Assembly (NCBI RefSeq): GCF_028737205.1
Contig: NZ_JAQZAL010000012.1
Location: forward strand, 121,399 to 185,398
Source of the DNA: Actinomycetospora lutea
Lineage (GTDB): Bacteria; Actinomycetota; Actinomycetes; Mycobacteriales; Pseudonocardiaceae
Length of the DNA stretch: 64,000 bases
Direction of reading: 5' to 3'
The notes under the pieces were generated by a model. The model worked only from the letters and a program-made list of their open reading frames with translations, did not search any database and was not told where the DNA came from. This document shows, one piece after another, positions 15,629 through 23,629 of this stretch. A program made the translations under genes and the position numbers. The first letter of the stretch is position 1, and the number at the start of each line of letters is the position of its first letter.

Positions 15629-16872
15629 CAGGCGGCCCGTCCGGTGGTCTCGATGCGCTGGACGTACTCGCGGTAGCCACCCAGGTAGGGCACCCGCATC
15701 CGCGTGAGGGGACGGCCGGGGCCGGACACCAGAGCAATGCCCTTGTCGGCGACGGCGTGGGTTCCGGCGTGCTCGCGGGCGTCGTCGCCGTGGAGCATCA
15801 CCAGCGAATCGGTCGGCACCGAGAACGAGATTCGCAGCCCGAACTGGTCGCGGACGTAGCCGCCGCCGACGGCGGTGGCTTCGAAGCGCTGGGCCAGCAT
15901 CAGCACGCGCAGCCCGTACTTGCCGCCCTCGGCGACCATCGCCTTGACCGCCATCCGGATGCGCTGACCGAGCTGCTTGGCCTGAGCGTCGGCGAGGTCG
16001 AGCAGCTGGGGGTACTCCTCCAGCACACACAGGATCACCGGGCAGCCAGGGCCGGTGCCGACCTTGTCCGAGTACCTGTCCATCCCGTCGCGGCGCCCGC
16101 GCATGACCGCCACCAGGGCGTCGAGGTGCGCGGCGTGCTCGGCTATGTCGTCGGGCGTGGTCCCGGTGGACTGCCACGCGCGGTGCACGGTGCCGTCCCA
16201 CGGCCGCCCGAGCAGCAGGTCAGTGTGGTCGACGCCGGCGACCAGGACGTCCGGTGTGGCGGCGAGAGAAGAGAGCCACCCGTAGCAGGCGGTGGACTTC
16301 CCGGAGCGGGTCATGCCCTGCACCGCGATGTGGACCGCGTCGCCTGGTGCGTGCCCGAGCGTCGTGGCCGCCTCGTCGCGGCCCAGCAGCAGGAAGTCCG
16401 CTGCGGAGTCGAGAGAGATCGAGGGCAGGGTGAACCCGTCGGCAAGCGGGTCGCGGTCGAGCAGCGTCACCCGAGCGAAGCGACCCGCCAGGGGCTCGAC
16501 CCGCAGCCCGGCGCCGCCGAGGGACTCAGCGAGGCGGGCGCCGTGCTCGGCGATGTCGGCGCAGCGCTGGCCGGGCATCAGCTCGACGGTGAAGGACACC
16601 GGCGGGCCGACGGTCACGTGCTTGACCAGCGGCGTACGCACGAACATGCCGGTGGGGGTGTCGATCCACTGGCAGACCCGGAGGGCTTCGCAGGCGTCGC
16701 GGAACTCCCAGCGGACCGCCGCGGCGTACTGGCTGCACTCCTCGAGGTAGCGCCGTTCGGCGACCCGGGCGCGGTGGCGGTCGATCAGCCGGCCGAGCCC
16801 GGAGCGGCGTCCGGCGTCGCCGTCGCAGATCGGTCGGCGCGGGGCGAGCGCGCCGGTGTGGTCGGTGGTCAT
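15628..16872 (-). CDS. FtsK/SpoIIIE-type DNA translocase (TraSA/TraB-like)
   Basis: A 414-residue ATPase expected to pump double-stranded element DNA between cells. Walker A is GMTRSGKST (about 186-194), Walker B is PVILCVLEEYPQLL, and a conserved RVLMLAQRFEA block follows. There is no N-terminal membrane domain, which is usual for the short AICE form; the adjacent two-TM peptide may help it reach the membrane. The ATG at 16872 has a GGAGG ribosome binding site 5 bases upstream. An in-frame GTG further up would overlap the previous gene far more and lacks similarity. Confidence 0.9.
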   Translation of the reverse strand: MTTDHTGALAPRRPICDGDAGRRSGLGRLIDRHRARVAERRYLEECSQYAAAVRWEFRDACEALRVCQWIDTPTGMFVRTPLVKHVTVGPPVSFTVELMPGQRCADIAEHGARLAESLGGAGLRVEPLAGRFARVTLLDRDPLADGFTLPSISLDSAADFLLLGRDEAATTLGHAPGDAVHIAVQGMTRSGKSTACYGWLSSLAATPDVLVAGVDHTDLLLGRPWDGTVHRAWQSTGTTPDDIAEHAAHLDALVAVMRGRRDGMDRYSDKVGTGPGCPVILCVLEEYPQLLDLADAQAKQLGQRIRMAVKAMVAEGGKYGLRVLMLAQRFEATAVGGGYVRDQFGLRISFSVPTDSLVMLHGDDAREHAGTHAVADKGIALVSGPGRPLTRMRVPYLGGYREYVQRIETTGRAA

Positions 16873-17072
16873 CGCATCCTCCCGCGTCCGAGTGGGTCGT
16901 GGTTCTGGAACCGGCCGCCCTTGCCGCGACACATGGCGCAGCGGCCGTAGCTGGACTCCCAGCCGCGTCGGCCCCAGTTGGGGCAGCGTGCGCGGCCGGA
17001 GCCCTGGCAGGCGGCGCACCAGTGGTAGCCGCCGGTGGTGCGGAATCCGTGGGCGCGCAGCGGACGCGGCAT
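16869..17072 (-). CDS. Small DnaJ-type zinc-finger peptide
   Basis: A 67-residue basic protein with CAACQGSGRARC and CAMCRGKGGR, two half-sites that resemble the CxxCxGxG repeats of DnaJ zinc fingers, so it probably binds one zinc. Such peptides are found in AICE operons; their function is unknown. The start at 17072 overlaps the whiB-like stop by 1 bp, and its stop overlaps the translocase start by 4 bp. Confidence 0.7.
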   Translation of the reverse strand: MPRPLRAHGFRTTGGYHWCAACQGSGRARCPNWGRRGWESSYGRCAMCRGKGGRFQNHDPLGRGRMR

Positions 17073-17455
17073 CAGGTGACCCCCCGCTCCTGGCAGAGCC
17101 AACAGGCGGTGCCGTCGACTACCGGCAGGGCGAACAGCAGCGAGCAGCCCGGGCACATAGGGTCCCGGTCGACGTCCGGGTCAGGATCACCGCCCATCCG
17201 AGCGCGGCGGATGGCGCGGAGTTCGACGGGGGAGCGTCCTGCCCAGATGCCGAAGGTCTGGCCGGAGTCGACCGCGTAGGTCAGGCACTCCCGCCGGACC
17301 GGGCACCGTCCGCACACTTCGCCGGCTGCGATCAGGGCGCGGACGTTGGGGGACGCGGTGTAGTCCTGCGATGCCGGGAAGAACAGCTCCGGGTCCACAT
17401 CTCGGCACGCCGCTCGTGCCTGCCAGTCGAGACCGAACACGCGCCGCCGCATCAC
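17072..17455 (-). CDS. WhiB-family regulator with C-terminal zinc ribbon
   Basis: A 127-residue iron-sulfur transcription factor. The four cluster cysteines are C17, C48, C51 and C57, in the spacing C-x30-CxxC-x5-C, followed by the GIWAGRS turn (69-75) and a basic segment. Unusually, the C-terminus adds a second pair, CPGC and CWLC, separated by about 15 residues, which looks like a small zinc ribbon. It sits in the transfer operon, so it probably regulates the element or its host in response to redox state. The stop and start overlap the neighbouring genes. Confidence 0.85.
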   Translation of the reverse strand: MMRRRVFGLDWQARAACRDVDPELFFPASQDYTASPNVRALIAAGEVCGRCPVRRECLTYAVDSGQTFGIWAGRSPVELRAIRRARMGGDPDPDVDRDPMCPGCSLLFALPVVDGTACWLCQERGVT

Positions 17456-17868
17456 GCGGCCTCGCCCTCAGGAGCGGCGGCGCGGCGACCCTTCCCGGAC
17501 TGGTCGGCCTGCCGCATCCCGTCGGCGCTGAAGGTGACGTCCACGCCCTTGCCGGAGCGGTGCGCCCGCACGAAGGCGCGCAGCCCGTCGAACTCCACCG
17601 GCATATAGGGCGTGACCTGGGGGACCTCGAAGTCCCGCATCCAGACCGTCACGCCGAACACGGTCGGGGCGCCGTCGCGGCCGAGGGGGAGCAGCACGTC
17701 GATCACGTGGCCGAAGCGCCCGTGCTCGTCCTGCTCGGGGGTGCTGCCCGGGCGGCGCTTGCCGTCCTGTCCGTCCTCCCATGCCATGCAGGTTGCGACG
17801 TGACCCGTGCCGATGGCGGGGTGATCGAGGACGACCTGGGTGCTGTAGCTGAACACCGGCTCTGCCAT
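17452..17868 (-). CDS. Conserved AICE protein, first gene of transfer operon
   Basis: A 138-residue soluble protein of unknown function, with beta-rich stretches (VFGVTVWMRDFEVPQVTPYM, GKGVDVTFSADGM) and a basic, flexible tail. The strand pattern could suit an OB-like or single-strand-binding fold, but this is weak. The ATG at 17868 is preceded by GAAGGAG at 6 bases. It faces the GntR repressor over the palindromic operators, so it is the first gene of an eight-gene minus-strand operon running to int, and its expression is likely controlled there. Confidence 0.7.
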   Translation of the reverse strand: MAEPVFSYSTQVVLDHPAIGTGHVATCMAWEDGQDGKRRPGSTPEQDEHGRFGHVIDVLLPLGRDGAPTVFGVTVWMRDFEVPQVTPYMPVEFDGLRAFVRAHRSGKGVDVTFSADGMRQADQSGKGRRAAAPEGEAA

Positions 17869-17895
17869 GACTGGCTCCTTCACTGCGAGTGCTTG

Positions 17896-17946
17896 ACTTG
17901 GCATGCCAAGTCTAGCACTTGGTATGCCAGATTTGCCATACCAACT
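17896..17946. promoter_or_regulatory. Operator cluster for the GntR repressor
   Basis: Between the divergent genes are a perfect palindrome ACTTGGCATGCCAAGT (17896-17911), a near copy ACTTGGTATGCCAG (17917-17930) and an inverted copy (17934-17946), built on ACTTGG(C/T)ATGCCA. The stretch is much less GC-rich than its surroundings, as expected for a promoter. It probably holds both promoters and binds the GntR protein encoded at 18014. Confidence 0.75.
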
Positions 17947-18013
17947 TTCGCTAGGGTTCGCGCCCGACGCGTCGCAGATCGCAACTCGATGTTGCGGTGG
18001 AGAGGTCAAGACG

Positions 18014-18778
18014 GTGGCTGAGCAGCACAAGTACGAGGAAGTCGCAGGATCGCTGCGCGAGCAGATCGTGAACGGTGCCCTGGGCTGGGGTGACCGGCTG
18101 CCGAGCCAGGACGTGCTCTGCGAGCGCTTCGACGTGTCACGGATCGTGGTCCGCCGCGCGCTCGACCTCTTGGAGGCCGAAGGGCTGATCGACCGTGTGC
18201 AGGGTGGCGGGGCGTTCGTCCGGCGCTACCAGCCGCTCGTGCGCGACGCGTCCAAGCACTACCGCTCCAACCCTGGTCTGCCCTTCGCCGAGGAGGCTCT
18301 GGCCGCGGACCGCATCCCGCGCTACAGCCACGACACGAAGGTGGAGCCGGCCTCCGAGGACATCGCGCGCCGGCTCGACATCCCGACCGCCTCCGAGGTC
18401 GTGCACACCGACTACGTGTCGTACGCCAACGACGACCCGATGATGATCACCCGGTCCTATGAGCCGCGAGCGATCACGGGCGGAACGCCGATCGAGAATC
18501 CCGAGTGGGGCCCGTTCATGGGTGCCGGCCTCGTCGAGCGCTTCACTGCGATCAACCGCCGGCCCACCGCCGTGATCGAGGAGCTGACCTCTCGCATGCC
18601 CCGGCCCTCCGAGCTGGAGGAGCTACAGATCAAGCCGGGTACGCCGGTCATCGTCATGACGCGATACACCGTCTGCGAGCGAGCCGGCGAGCGCACAATC
18701 CTCGAAACGGCTGACATTCTACTTGATTCCAGCCACTACAAGTTGCGGAACGTCACCACTGTCGCCCCTGCGGAATAG
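18014..18778 (+). CDS. GntR/HutC-family repressor (KorSA-like)
   Basis: A 254-residue regulator. Residues 5-70 form the GntR winged helix (YEEVAGSLREQIVNGAL, LPSQDVLCERFDVSRIVVRRAL, then the GGGAFV wing). Residues 95-245 form the UTRA ligand-binding domain of the HutC subfamily. In pSAM2, KorSA of this family represses the replication and transfer genes, and the position here, divergent to the transfer operon over palindromes, matches. The GTG at 18014 has GGAGAGG upstream; earlier in-frame ATGs lie within the operator region. Confidence 0.9.
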   Translation: MAEQHKYEEVAGSLREQIVNGALGWGDRLPSQDVLCERFDVSRIVVRRALDLLEAEGLIDRVQGGGAFVRRYQPLVRDASKHYRSNPGLPFAEEALAADRIPRYSHDTKVEPASEDIARRLDIPTASEVVHTDYVSYANDDPMMITRSYEPRAITGGTPIENPEWGPFMGAGLVERFTAINRRPTAVIEELTSRMPRPSELEELQIKPGTPVIVMTRYTVCERAGERTILETADILLDSSHYKLRNVTTVAPAE

Positions 18779-18864
18779 CCATCGAAGAATGCGCATCCGG
18801 CCATAGTTAGCCCGTCGGAGTGATCGTGTTGAATCTGCACGGCAGAGGTAGCAGGGTCGTCGCC

Positions 18865-19245
18865 ATGTCGCTCACCGTTTCCCCTGAACTGCAGGCCAAG
18901 GCCGAGGCCGGCGAGGTCTCCGACGCTGAGATGGTCGAGTGCGTCCGCACGTCGCTGCCCTACGCTTGGTCAATCGTGAGCCGAGTCGTCGGCGACCTGG
19001 GCGACGACCTCACCGCCGAACTGGAGGAGGAGCCGCCGACCGAGAAGGAGCGCGGCGAGCTGCTGCGCCTCCTCGGTAGCGACGCCATGCGCGGCGCCGT
19101 CCAACGGCACTACGGCATCAAGCTCGCCTTCCAGAACTGCTGCAAGGTCGGAGTCTTCAAGCCCGGAGCCGAGGAGCAGCACGCCGAGTTCGTCTCGAAC
19201 CGTGCCCAGCTCCTGAATCAAAAGCCTGAGCTGGTCAACTGCTAG
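18865..19245 (+). CDS. Conserved actinobacterial protein, SCO5389-like
   Basis: A 126-residue protein beginning SLTVSPELQAKAEAGEVSD, with SLPYAWSIVSRVV, SDAMRGAVQRHYGIKLAFQNCCKV and a C-terminal QLLNQKPEL. I recall a Streptomyces chromosomal family (SCO5389 type) with these same blocks. The function is unknown. It follows the repressor in the same direction, 86 bp downstream, and may be cotranscribed. The ATG at 18865 is used because the residues ahead of it do not belong to the family. Confidence 0.7.
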   Translation: MSLTVSPELQAKAEAGEVSDAEMVECVRTSLPYAWSIVSRVVGDLGDDLTAELEEEPPTEKERGELLRLLGSDAMRGAVQRHYGIKLAFQNCCKVGVFKPGAEEQHAEFVSNRAQLLNQKPELVNC

Positions 19246-19298
19246 GTAGCTCGATGCCACAGCTGGAGGGTTTGTCCCCATGAACCGGGGCCAGCCCT

Positions 19299-19718
19299 CT
19301 AGCTGGGGAGGTCTCGCGACTCACGCACAACGTCGCCAACGTGCACGGTCGTATCCCGATCGTCGCCGAGCGACGGTTCGTCGGTTTCGATCACGTCGTA
19401 CTCAGTTCGCGACGGAGCGAAAAGGTTCGGGAGGACACTCAGGCTGCTCAGTGCGCCCCCCGCAGTCTTCCATGACAGGTAGGTGGCGGCGACGCTCATC
19501 TTCGCCTGCACCTCCGTCACCTTGACGTAGTTCTTCACTGGACTAACTTGTCCGATAACCTCTCCCGTTTCGGGGTCCAGGATATCTTCAGGGTCACGGT
19601 CCACTACTTCAAGGAACATGCCTTCGGTCACGCCGTGATCGGCGCCACGATTCACGACAAGCTCGCGCTCGTTGAGAACCCGTGCAACCTTCCCTTCGAT
19701 CTTTCTATCACCGATCAT
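19299..19718 (-). CDS. Cassette protein 3, FlgT-C-like beta domain
   Basis: A 139-residue protein of unknown function. Residues 5-75 have the pattern VARVLNERELVVNRGADHG, then GM-F-EV, ILDPETGEVIG, and VKVTEVQAKMSVAATY. This matches the beta-barrel repeat seen in FlgT C-terminal domains and in uncharacterised proteins that sit beside membrane proteins. The rest is acidic and ends in HVGDVVRES. The DNA is clearly less GC-rich than its surroundings. The ATG lies 5 bp after the stop of the 62-residue gene, so it is the last gene of a three-gene operon. The domain assignment is from pattern only. Confidence 0.6.
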   Translation of the reverse strand: MIGDRKIEGKVARVLNERELVVNRGADHGVTEGMFLEVVDRDPEDILDPETGEVIGQVSPVKNYVKVTEVQAKMSVAATYLSWKTAGGALSSLSVLPNLFAPSRTEYDVIETDEPSLGDDRDTTVHVGDVVRESRDLPS

Positions 19719-19723
19719 CGTCT

Positions 19724-19912
19724 CTACCTCGCTCGCCGCTTGGCTCGATCGTGCTCCTCGTGGAGTCGACTCACCTCATCGTCAACAGCCCTTGGTGCTA
19801 CGTCGCGCCAATCGCTGATAGCGTCCTCCGCGGTCGTGATGCGTGCCTGTGCGTGAATGCCGACCACCGTTAGCCAAGACTCGACTTTGCTAGCTTCTAT
19901 CGAAACTTGCAC
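19724..19912 (-). CDS. Cassette protein 2, small charged protein
   Basis: A 62-residue protein with no recognisable family: helical, with a highly charged C-terminus (SRLHEEHDRAKRRAR). The GTG start has GAAGG 6 bases upstream and overlaps the end of the membrane-protein gene by 23 bp. The stop is 5 bp from the next ATG. The tight arrangement is the main support that it is translated. Confidence 0.45.
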   Translation of the reverse strand: MQVSIEASKVESWLTVVGIHAQARITTAEDAISDWRDVAPRAVDDEVSRLHEEHDRAKRRAR

Positions 19913-20306
19913 CGGAGGCCTTCAGTTCCTGAATCGACCTCACGGAGACTTCTTGTATCTCTCGCATCCCATTCAGTAGGTGTACGCTCCGTCTAACTGC
20001 CGACGAGGACTGGCGCTCCATTCTGTCGCGCTCTTGAGAACGAGAGAGAACACTGGCTATGAGCCATCCCCCAATGATTCCAAACAGTCCGAAGAAGACC
20101 TGGAAGAAGAAATTCTCTAGATTCGTGAAGTTTCGTACGCTCGCTATGGTATAACCGCTGATGAAGATGGCAACACACATAGCGACGAACAGTGCTCCTA
20201 GTGTCACCTGACCCGGAGCGAGTCGCCACATCCGCTGAAATCGTCCACTGGCGGCCCCTTCGCTCGGTGAGTCGCTCGCCATAACTCCGAAGCGTAGTCG
20301 GCGCAC
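19890..20306 (-). CDS. Cassette protein 1, two-TM membrane protein
   Basis: A 138-residue protein with two membrane segments (LGALFVAMCVAIFISGYTIA and FFFQVFFGLFGIIGGWLIASVL, about 34-53 and 66-87). A cytoplasmic segment that may form a coiled coil follows (SQERDRMERQSSSAVRRSV, and more to about 135). There is no enzyme motif. The start is uncertain: the GTG at 20306 or the ATG at 20282. The sequence uses A/T-ending codons that the flanking genes avoid, which points to recent acquisition. It is the first gene of the three-gene cassette. Confidence 0.6.
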   Translation of the reverse strand: MRRLRFGVMASDSPSEGAASGRFQRMWRLAPGQVTLGALFVAMCVAIFISGYTIASVRNFTNLENFFFQVFFGLFGIIGGWLIASVLSRSQERDRMERQSSSAVRRSVHLLNGMREIQEVSVRSIQELKASGASFDRS

Positions 20307-20387
20307 TGCATCAAGGACGTAGGGGTCGAGGGATCACCCAAGGCTTCCTCATCACAGTGGCCATCTGGACATCCGCAGAGGAGTGTC

Positions 20388-21920
20388 TCAGGTCGTGCCA
20401 TCGCGGCCTGCGGCTGATCGTGGCGGCGGATCGTCGTCCCAGTCGAGGTCATGAGCGGCTAGCCAGCGGCGGGCGGCGGCGAGGCCGCTTGTCTCGGCGA
20501 CGTCGAGCAGGGTGGGGTACTGATCGTTGGCGCCCAGCCACCGGGCGGTGTCGTCGGGGAGCCCGAGGCGCTCTTCACCATCGAGGGTCTCATCCGCGAC
20601 CTCCTGGTCGTCCTTCTCGACGCCGAGCTGGGCGAAGCCGCGCAGGGATCGGCGCCCGGTCGACCAGGTGAGCTGGCCGCGTGCTTCGGACGCGGTTTCC
20701 CACTCCCACCAGCGGGCGACGTCCTCCACGCGGTAGGTGTCGACCGCCTCGGCGAGGAGCTGCATCGGGGTGCGGCCACCGCGTCGCCGGCCTTCCTTGC
20801 GGTGGCCGCCGGTGATCTCGTGGGCCTGCTTGACGAAGTACGAGTGCAGGTTGTCGCCCGCGCCTCGGTAGGTCTTGCGCAGGTCCCAGCCGTGCTCATC
20901 GGAGGAGTCGAATCCCAGTGCGCGGGCCTTCCTGGCCCACCGGGCGTGCATCCCGCCCGCGATCTTCGCGGCCACGTACTCCTCGGACACGTCGCGCTCG
21001 AAGCACAGCAGGACGTGGACGTGCACGTGCCACCCATTGCCGGAGTAGCCGTGCCCGGCCGGCTGGCCGGCCAGGCTCGCGGGGGTGCCGCCGTCGGTGA
21101 CCTCGGTGACCTTGGCCCACCCGAGCAGTCCGGCGTCGTCCTGGTCGGGTCCCCAGTCGCGGCCGCCGGTAGTGGCCTGCCAGCAGTCGGTGACCGCGTC
21201 CCAGCAGCCTCGACGGGCGTTCAGCTCCTCGAGTTCATGGGTGTCGCTGTCGCGCTGCTCGCGGGCCTGCGGACCGACCGCGATGAACTGGGGGTCGGAG
21301 GTGGCGATGTCGCGGCGGAGGCTGGTCTCGGCGATGTCGTCGGCCTCGGCCTGGTGCTCGTCGACGTCCCAGCCCTTCTCCTCGGCCAGCTCCCGGCTCA
21401 TGCGGCGCTGGTCGATCTTGTCGAGGCGGTTGCGCCACTTCCGGCGTTGGTCGAGCTGACCGCGTCGCTCCCGCTCATCACGCGAGAGCCCAAGCCGGTC
21501 GCCGGCGTGGTGGCTGATCGTCAGCGTGAGCATGAACGCCGACCCGCCCGAGGCGTGAACCGCGTCGAGCACGCTCGCCAGCTCGTCGGCCCTCTTGGCG
21601 GCGACCTTCGCGGCGCACACCGGGCAACACCACACCGACCCGCACGTGACCATGCCCTCGACCCCGGCACGGCGACCCTCCGCACGGTTCGAGATCGCCA
21701 GCACCGTCCCGGCCTCGGGGTCGCGCTGCATCCCGCACCGGCGGACCCGGCCGATCGAGCTGATCCGTTGCACCTGCGAACGACGACGCCAACGGGAGGC
21801 GCGACCCTCACGCCGCACCGACTCCGCCGCCTGGTCAACGGCCGCGGTCATCTCTGCGGTGTGGCCCTGCGGCCCGGTCGGAAGAACTGTTCGCCAGTTA
21901 CCGAGAACCCGCTCGCTCAC
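20388..21920 (-). CDS. Rolling-circle replication initiator (RepSA-like, HUH)
   Basis: A 510-residue initiator expected to nick the element at its double-strand origin. An N-terminal zinc site CGSVWCCPVC (C93, C98, C99, C102) is followed by LTLTISHHAGD (strand 1). The HUH metal motif is WHVHVHVLL (about 297-305), and the nicking tyrosine is probably Y361 in HSYFVKQ. Between strand 1 and the HUH motif there is a long charged insert (about 140-290). Proteins of this type replicate pSAM2 and pIJ101. The GTG start at 21920 is the first in frame. The long insert and extra tail are normal for the actinomycete Rep family. Confidence 0.9.
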   Translation of the reverse strand: MSERVLGNWRTVLPTGPQGHTAEMTAAVDQAAESVRREGRASRWRRRSQVQRISSIGRVRRCGMQRDPEAGTVLAISNRAEGRRAGVEGMVTCGSVWCCPVCAAKVAAKRADELASVLDAVHASGGSAFMLTLTISHHAGDRLGLSRDERERRGQLDQRRKWRNRLDKIDQRRMSRELAEEKGWDVDEHQAEADDIAETSLRRDIATSDPQFIAVGPQAREQRDSDTHELEELNARRGCWDAVTDCWQATTGGRDWGPDQDDAGLLGWAKVTEVTDGGTPASLAGQPAGHGYSGNGWHVHVHVLLCFERDVSEEYVAAKIAGGMHARWARKARALGFDSSDEHGWDLRKTYRGAGDNLHSYFVKQAHEITGGHRKEGRRRGGRTPMQLLAEAVDTYRVEDVARWWEWETASEARGQLTWSTGRRSLRGFAQLGVEKDDQEVADETLDGEERLGLPDDTARWLGANDQYPTLLDVAETSGLAAARRWLAAHDLDWDDDPPPRSAAGRDGTT

Positions 21921-21958
21921 CGGGCACCACCAGCGATCAGGGCCGGCGCTGGCGCGCC

Positions 21959-21987
21959 GGCGTGGCCCGGCCCTGCCGGGCCACGCC
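21959..21987. promoter_or_regulatory. 12-bp perfect stem-loop upstream of rep
   Basis: GGCGTGGCCCGG, a 5-base loop CCCTG and the exact complement form a strong hairpin starting 39 bp upstream of the rep start. It lacks a T-run. In a rolling-circle element such a hairpin may be the nick region of the origin or an attenuator of rep. Confidence 0.45.
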
Positions 21988-22534
21988 TCCCCGCACCCCC
22001 AATGACTGCGTCGGGGGCGGGGCGGCGGACCCGGGCGGGCCAGACCACCAGCCGGACAGCGACAGCGACGACCTCGACCACAGCGGGCACCGGGAGCAGC
22101 ACGGGACTCGGCCTCCGGCGGCCAGGCGCTCCGCCCTGGACCAGGGCACCGACCTCAGGAGAGCCCCCGAGTGCGACGAGCTCGGGGCAGAGGTGGTGGT
22201 CGGGGCAGGGCCTCACCCACGACGACGCGCCCGAGGGCTGCCAGACCGCCCGCACAGCCGCAAGCGCCACCAGACAGCGTGAGCGCCGGTCATCGATGGA
22301 CGGGGCGCTTGCACCCGCACGAGCGGCCTGGCAGGGCAGAGCTCGCGCCGCCGAGGGAGAGACCCCGCTTCTCACTGCTCGGGTGACGGTTGGCCAGCGG
22401 GCACCTCGGCCGCACGGACCCGGGTGTCCGAACGCCATCGCCAGCAGAAGCGTGAGTAGAAACAGTCCGTGTACTTGCGGATACCTCGGGTGAGCGGGAC
22501 GCTTAGCCTTCGCCAACCCGAGCGGGGGCCGCCG

Positions 22535-22864
22535 GTGGACGCCACCACGCCGCGGACGATCGTCCTGGCTGGTCCGATCGGTGCATCCGAGATGCTCAGT
22601 CTCGCCAACTACTGCGAGCACCTCGAGCGGGGCGGCCAGACGGACCTGCATCTGAACATGGCGGCTGTCACCCACTGCGGCCGAGAGGGGTTGGATGGCC
22701 TGCTCGCGCTGGTTGCCGGACCTGGAGGCATGGCGGTCACCGTCGACGGAGCGAAGTGGCGGCACTTCATGCAGCTGCTCGGCGCTGCGCCGATCGTCGA
22801 GATGCAGGGGCTGTGCGATTCCGTCCGCACGCTTCTGCCCCGGCCCGCACCCGGCCTCTCCTGA
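22535..22864 (+). CDS. STAS-domain protein
   Basis: A 109-residue protein with the STAS fold seen in anti-sigma antagonists: strand TIVLAGPIGASEM, helix, LHLNMAAVTHCGREGLDGLLALV, then GMAVTVDGAKWRHFMQLLG. The usual phosphorylatable serine in the D-S-G-L turn is replaced: HCGREGLDGLL has Gly/Arg where Ser would be. It may therefore not be phospho-regulated. The GTG at 22535 is chosen over an upstream TTG at 22469 because residues ahead of it do not look like the domain. It is element cargo, probably linked to stress signalling. Confidence 0.65.
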   Translation: MDATTPRTIVLAGPIGASEMLSLANYCEHLERGGQTDLHLNMAAVTHCGREGLDGLLALVAGPGGMAVTVDGAKWRHFMQLLGAAPIVEMQGLCDSVRTLLPRPAPGLS

Positions 22865-23629
22865 TCCGGTGTTGTTCGGTCGCTCAGCGAAACGACGACT
22901 GGGGCGTCGAGCCGCAGAACGACGCGGCTCGCCGACCTTTGGGGAACACGTTTGCAGAGGCTGATCAAGGGGGCACCATCCCGAATCGGGCTCCTCGATG
23001 GTCGGTCCACCCATGGAGCCGACGGCCGGTGCGCAACCCGAGCTGGCCCGAGGTTCACCACCGCAGCCTCGCGAAACGGCCTCGGTGCCGACACTGGCTT
23101 CCGGCGTCGCACCGAGGCCGTCGTCGCCGCCGAGGTCAACACACCTCAGGCAGCGAGAGCCAGCGTGACGACCGTTAGCCCGTGGCTCGCGATCCGTCGC
23201 GAGGAACGTGCACACGGCCACCACGAGATTGCCTGAGGTTGCTCCTGCCTGGGTGGCCGGTGCGGCACCGACCGGCACCTTTCGTCGCTGTGCCCCGACG
23301 TTGGTGCGCGGATCATGGAGCCACCACCGAATCGTTACGGCCGCGCTGCTGTCGACGACGGCGTTCAAGGCCGCCCCCGCGGAGGACCTTCGACACCTCG
23401 GAGACCGGGTGGGCCACTGGCTAGGCGTGGTGAAAGTGGACGTCACGAGAGTGACCCGAGGCTCGCCTGGAGCGGAGGCTCGGAGCAGCAGCGCGGTGCG
23501 CAGCCGCGACAGCTCGTGCGTTCCGAGGGTAGTCCGTGCGATGGTGGTGCTCGTCTTCGGTGTCGCGGCTGTGCGCTCTCGCGTCACCGGCTCCTGCGCG
23601 TGCAGGCCGGATGACGTCAGGAGGGCGAG
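22865..23629 (+). other. 765-bp region without a convincing gene
   Basis: Open frames are short and biased to arginine and serine, unlike real proteins. One plus-strand stretch (about 23,208-23,460) has a plausible protein-like segment, IVTAALLSTTAFKAAPAED then LRHLGDRVGHWLGVVKVDV, that could be the remnant of a decayed gene. I see no RNA gene. It may contain the promoter of the ANTAR-AraC gene. Confidence 0.5.
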
